Source: Streptomyces varsoviensis
Lineage (GTDB): Bacteria; Actinomycetota; Actinomycetes; Streptomycetales; Streptomycetaceae
Assembly: GCF_000718635.1 (NCBI RefSeq)
Contig: NZ_JOBF01000006.1
Coordinates: 221,630-285,629 of the forward strand
Reading direction: 5' to 3'
DNA length: 64,000 nt
Shown: piece after piece, positions 60,774 through 64,000 of the stretch
Numbering within the stretch: position 1 is the first letter of the stretch
How the letters are laid out: each line of letters begins with the position of its first letter
The notes under the pieces: generated by a model
The model's input: the letters and a program-made list of their open reading frames with translations, nothing else
Database searches by the model: none
What the model was told of the DNA's origin: nothing
Translations under genes and position numbers: made by a program

Positions 60774-61718
60774 TCACCGAGCCGCCCAGTCCGGCGCCCA
60801 GGTGAGCCCCGGGGCGTCCGGAGCGAGGTGGCCCGGCCGGGGGCTCGCGAAGTGGTCGCGGAGAAGGGCGAGCGCGGGGTGCGGGTTGTCGCGCCGCCAG
60901 ATCAGCGAGTGCGGGTAGACCGGCGTCGGATCGCGTACGTCGACGCGGCGCAGATCGTCCTCGGGGGGCCAGAGCAGCCGGGTCTGCTCCCCGACGAAGG
61001 TCGCGAGCACGGCGGACCGGGCGATCGTGTCGAGGAGCGGTTCGGTGCCGAAGTCGGGCCCGGTGACCTCGATGGTGAACCCGAACGCGGCGGCGAAGTC
61101 CTCGTAGTAGGCGGCCCACTCGGTGCCGGCGACGATTCCGGGCATCCAGATGCGGTGCCCGGCGAGCCGCTCCATGGCGATCGTCCCGGCGTCGGCGAAC
61201 TCGTGGGCCGGGCCGGTGAGCAGTTGCAGCGGCTCGTCGTGGACCCGGACGGCCGCCACGCCGTCGGGGAGCTGCCACGCGGGCACGGTGACGGCGCGGA
61301 AGGCCGCGTCGACCGTACCGGCCTGGACGGCGGCGATGGCGGCATCGGCGTCGCGGAGGGTCACGGCGTCGAGTTCGGCGTCCGGGTGCGCACGGTGGAA
61401 GTCGCTCAGCAGGCCGCCGGGCGCGAGCCGCCGGCTGATCACGTCGACGCGCAGGGCACGGCTCCCCGGCCGTACGGACGCCACCGCCCGCGCCTCGGCC
61501 CGCAGGAGCGCGCGGGCGTGCGGCAGGAACGCCTGCCCGTCGACTGTGAGCCGGGCGCCGCGCGCGGTACGGGTGAACAGCCGCACGCCGAGGCTCTTCT
61601 CCAGCGCCGCGACGCGCTTGGAGACGGCCTGCTGGCTGATCGAGAGGCTGTCGGAGGCCTCATGGAACGTCCCCGCGTCCGTGATGGCGACGAAAGTGCG
61701 CACGGCATCGAGATCCAC
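60774..61718 (-). CDS. LysR-family transcriptional regulator
   Basis: A 314-residue LTTR. The N-terminal helix-turn-helix is clear (residues 1-60: LDAVRTFVAITDAGTFHEAS, SISQQAVSKRVAALEKSLGVRLF), followed by the effector-binding domain with strand pattern ALRVDVISR and FVGEQTRLLWP. The GTG at 61718 was chosen because it gives the family start VDLDAVRTF. It is divergent from the MFS transporter. A perfect inverted repeat just upstream is its probable operator, so it likely controls itself and the transporter. Confidence 0.93.
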   Translation of the reverse strand: MDLDAVRTFVAITDAGTFHEASDSLSISQQAVSKRVAALEKSLGVRLFTRTARGARLTVDGQAFLPHARALLRAEARAVASVRPGSRALRVDVISRRLAPGGLLSDFHRAHPDAELDAVTLRDADAAIAAVQAGTVDAAFRAVTVPAWQLPDGVAAVRVHDEPLQLLTGPAHEFADAGTIAMERLAGHRIWMPGIVAGTEWAAYYEDFAAAFGFTIEVTGPDFGTEPLLDTIARSAVLATFVGEQTRLLWPPEDDLRRVDVRDPTPVYPHSLIWRRDNPHPALALLRDHFASPRPGHLAPDAPGLTWAPDWAAR

Positions 61719-61732
61719 GCCGGGGATCGTAG

Positions 61733-61755
61733 CCCGACAACCTCCGGTTGTCGGG
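61733..61755. promoter_or_regulatory. LysR-type operator between the regulator and MFS genes
   Basis: CCCGACAACC-TCC-GGTTGTCGGG, a perfect 10-3-10 inverted repeat, 15 bases upstream of the LysR start and 118 bases before the MFS start. Symmetry, position and divergent genes fit an autoregulated LTTR site. Confidence 0.8.
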
Positions 61756-61872
61756 ACAGGGGCGGGTCGGTTGTTTGCTCCGCGGGTACGCCGCTGGCTT
61801 TGATGTGCCAGGTCGGCGAGGGGCGCCCGTACGGGGCGGGGGCGTGCGGCTGAGGGGACGAGGGGAGCAGGG

Positions 61873-63216
61873 GTGCGAGAGGAACCAGGGACGGCGGAGG
61901 AGGCGCGGGGCCCGGGGGCGCCGCAGACAGGACAGACGGAGCAGGCGGTGCGGGCGAAGAGCTCCCTGGGCCGCCCGTTCGGCTGGCTGTGGGGGGCGTA
62001 CGCGGTCAGCACCTTCGGCACCTGGCTGGCGTTCGACGCGTTTCCGCTGATCGCGATCCTGGTGCTGCACGCGGGGCCGGCGCAGGTGTCGATCCTGGCG
62101 GCGGCCGGTACGGCGGTGGGCGCGGCGGTGGCGGTGCCGCTCGGGCCATGGGTGGAGTTCCGGCGCAAACGGCCGGTGATGGTCGCGATGGACCTGATCC
62201 GCTTCGCGGCGCTGGCGAGCGTCCCCGTCGCGTACGCGCTCGGGTGGCTCGGCTTCGCCCAGCTCCTGGTCGTGTCGGTGATCGTCGCGGCGGCCGGCAT
62301 CACCTTCACCGCGGCGGCGGGCGCCTGCCTCAAGGCCCTCGTGGAGCCGCGGGACCTGATCGTCGCGAACGGCCGGTTCGAGGCGACGACCTGGACGGCG
62401 AGCGTGGTCGGGCCGCCGCTCGGGCTGGCCGCGATCGGGCTGTTCGGCCCGGTACTGACCGTGGTCGCCGACGCCGCCAGCTATCTGCTCTCGGCGCTGG
62501 GCATCCGCGCGATCGGCGGCTCGGAGCCCCGGCCCGTACGCCCGGAGTCGACGCGGCAGCGCCACCCCGGCGCCGTACTCGAAGGGTGGCGCTACATCCT
62601 GGCCAACCCGGCGCTGCGCCCGCTGCTCTTCAACACGGCCCTGGTCAACAGCCTGATCATGGCATCGGTCCCGCTGCTGGCCGTCCTGATGCTCGGCCGC
62701 CTCGGCTTCGCCCCCTGGCAGTACGGGCTCGCCTTCTCGGTGCCCTGCCTCGGCGGCCTGGCCGGCTCGCGGCTGGCGCGACCGCTGGCCGCCCGGTACG
62801 GGCGGGACAGGACCATGCGCGTCGCCGGGTCGCTGCGGGCGTGCTGGCCGCTCGGCCTGGCCTTCGTCGGCCCCGGCAGCGGCGGGCTCGTCCTCGTGAT
62901 GACCGTGGAGTTCGGCCTGATCCTCTTCTCCAGCCTCTTCAACACCCTCTTGGGCGCGCACCGCCTCGAACACACCGCGAACGACCGGGTCGCCCGGACG
63001 CTGTCGGCGTGGTCGGTCACGACCAAGACCACGGCGGCGGCCGTGACGGGTCTGTGGGGGCTCCTGGCCGGGTTCACCGGCTCCCGCACGGCGATCGCCC
63101 TCGCGGGCGTCCTGCTGCTGGCCACTCCACTGCTGCTACGAGCCGGAGCCCGGACCGAGCCCACCGCCGAGGCCCCGGAGCCCGCCCAAGTGGCCCAAGA
63201 GACGCCCACGCCGTAG
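61873..63216 (+). CDS. MFS transporter, efflux type
   Basis: A 447-residue integral membrane protein. A 35-residue polar N terminus precedes about twelve transmembrane segments, starting at LWGAYAVSTFGTWLAFDAF. The intracellular loop after segment 2 is GPWVEFRRKRPVMVAMDLIR, the MFS motif A. The fold matches the MFS_3 / enterobactin-exporter-like group. It starts at GTG. Substrate unknown; under likely LysR control. Confidence 0.9.
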   Translation: MREEPGTAEEARGPGAPQTGQTEQAVRAKSSLGRPFGWLWGAYAVSTFGTWLAFDAFPLIAILVLHAGPAQVSILAAAGTAVGAAVAVPLGPWVEFRRKRPVMVAMDLIRFAALASVPVAYALGWLGFAQLLVVSVIVAAAGITFTAAAGACLKALVEPRDLIVANGRFEATTWTASVVGPPLGLAAIGLFGPVLTVVADAASYLLSALGIRAIGGSEPRPVRPESTRQRHPGAVLEGWRYILANPALRPLLFNTALVNSLIMASVPLLAVLMLGRLGFAPWQYGLAFSVPCLGGLAGSRLARPLAARYGRDRTMRVAGSLRACWPLGLAFVGPGSGGLVLVMTVEFGLILFSSLFNTLLGAHRLEHTANDRVARTLSAWSVTTKTTAAAVTGLWGLLAGFTGSRTAIALAGVLLLATPLLLRAGARTEPTAEAPEPAQVAQETPTP

Positions 63217-63233
63217 GCACTCACGCCTTAGAG

Positions 63234-63269
63234 CCCTCAGAACCCTCAGCCGCCTCAGCCCCCTCAGCC
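63234..63269. repeat. 9-bp tandem repeat at the MFS/GNAT junction
   Basis: CTCAG recurs at 63236, 63245, 63254 and 63263, exactly 9 bases apart. The last copy contains the stop codon of the GNAT gene, so repeat number could change its C terminus only slightly. Confidence 0.8.
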
Positions 63270-63905
63270 GCCGAAGAACTCCCGGGCAGCCTCCAGCCCC
63301 TCCACATCGACAGGGACCGTACGGTGCGCCTCCCAGGCCGCCCGGTCCAACCGCAGCCGCTGGAGGGTACGGGCCTGCCCGCGTACGGAGGCGACGGTGA
63401 GCCCGTCGTCGCGGTAGCCGAGCCGACGGGAGACGCCGAGGGAACGGGGGTTGTCCGTCATGGCGGCGGAGGTCACACTGCGCGCGCCGAGCCCGGCGAA
63501 CGCCAGGTGCAGCACCGCGGCCCGCATCTCCGTCCCGATCCCCCGCCCCTGATGCACCGCCCCGAGCCACGACCCGGTCTCCGCCTCCCGCGTCACCGCG
63601 AACCCACTGGCCGACAGGTCCTGCCGCCCCACGGCCACCCCGTCGCACCGCACCGCGAGACTGAGCGTCCACTCCCCCGGCCGCCACCCGGCGACGGTCC
63701 CCAGCACATGCTGAAACACCGCCCGCCCCCGCTCCTCGCGCCCCCCGTCCGTCCACGGCACGGTGAACGGCATATACCCCGCGTCATGCACCCCGTCCGC
63801 CGCCACCTCCGACAACTCCGCCAGGAGTTCCAGATCCGGCAACCGCAGTTCAAGACGTGGCGTGGTAATCCGAAGGCCATACAGAGGCCACACATCCGCT
63901 CCCAT
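63264..63905 (-). CDS. GNAT family N-acetyltransferase
   Basis: A 213-residue acetyltransferase of the RimJ/RimL type. The acetyl-CoA motif is GAVHQGRGIGTEMRAAVLHLAF, preceded by the strand SLAVRCDGVAVGRQDL and followed by TDNPRSLGVSRRLGYRDDG. Its N terminus starts LRITTPRLELRLPDLELL, typical of the group. The ATG at 63905 was chosen because residues encoded upstream are not family-like. Substrate unknown. The 95 bases before it (63906-64000) are C-rich and hold no other gene. Confidence 0.9.
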   Translation of the reverse strand: MGADVWPLYGLRITTPRLELRLPDLELLAELSEVAADGVHDAGYMPFTVPWTDGGREERGRAVFQHVLGTVAGWRPGEWTLSLAVRCDGVAVGRQDLSASGFAVTREAETGSWLGAVHQGRGIGTEMRAAVLHLAFAGLGARSVTSAAMTDNPRSLGVSRRLGYRDDGLTVASVRGQARTLQRLRLDRAAWEAHRTVPVDVEGLEAAREFFGG

Positions 63906-64000
63906 GAACCAACCCTGCCGCTCCCCCCACCCCCCGTCGAACCATTTCCGCCCCTCTCCCCTCCCCTCCCCCCCGCCCCCCACCCCGCCCGCGTCAGGAT

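Overview
The window is high-GC actinobacterial chromosome, almost certainly Streptomyces. The evidence is the ArsA-like ATPase pair followed by wblA, a class A penicillin-binding protein, YqeY and a metallophosphoesterase (the order I recall from the S. coelicolor wblA region), the whiJ-type XRE/DUF397 genes, GTG and TTG starts, four-base gene overlaps and near-absence of A/T-ending codons. Functions come from motifs and remembered families; no database search was run.

Layout. 1-7.6 kb is core: two ArsA-like ATPases, wblA, a bifunctional PBP, YqeY, a metallophosphoesterase, a Pr6Pr-type membrane protein and tRNA-Pro(CGG). 7.6-17.4 kb is a genomic island in the 3' end of that tRNA, bounded by a 46-bp perfect direct repeat and lower in GC than its surroundings. 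It carries a decaying DISARM anti-phage locus. drmA and drmB are open, drmC is cut in half and joined to a headless, frameshifted helicase, the gene before drmA survives as a 3' fragment, and no integrase or methyltransferase remains. 17.4-27.7 kb is regulatory: an ATP-binding protein opposite a whiJ-like regulator with two short DUF397 genes and a regulator fragment (100-bp perfect repeats), a PIG-L deacetylase, a large LuxR-type ATPase regulator, a STAND ATPase and a membrane-anchored ricin-type lectin.

27.8-55.1 kb is an ESX/type VII secretion-like locus, mostly on the minus strand: four small WXG100-like proteins, EccD, a protein joining a right-handed beta-helix to a CbxX/EccA-type AAA ATPase, a three-ATPase EccC, and a 5,396-residue protein of the kind called lonely-Cys. 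That protein has one cysteine, 16 residues from its end. EccB, EccE and mycosin are not in the window. The likely logic is that EccC and EccD form the membrane translocase, the WXG100 proteins are substrates or co-secreted partners, the beta-helix AAA protein is the cytosolic chaperone or disassembly ATPase, and the giant protein is the main substrate.

55.4-64 kb holds a Cu/Zn-SOD-like secreted protein, then a four-gene operon in which every junction overlaps by four bases: a 61-residue peptide, an unknown protein, a DUF6895-like protein and a cytosolic serine hydrolase. This is the best candidate here for an undescribed peptide-processing system. A DUF1266 protein, a LysR regulator divergent from an MFS transporter across a perfect inverted repeat, and a GNAT acetyltransferase follow.
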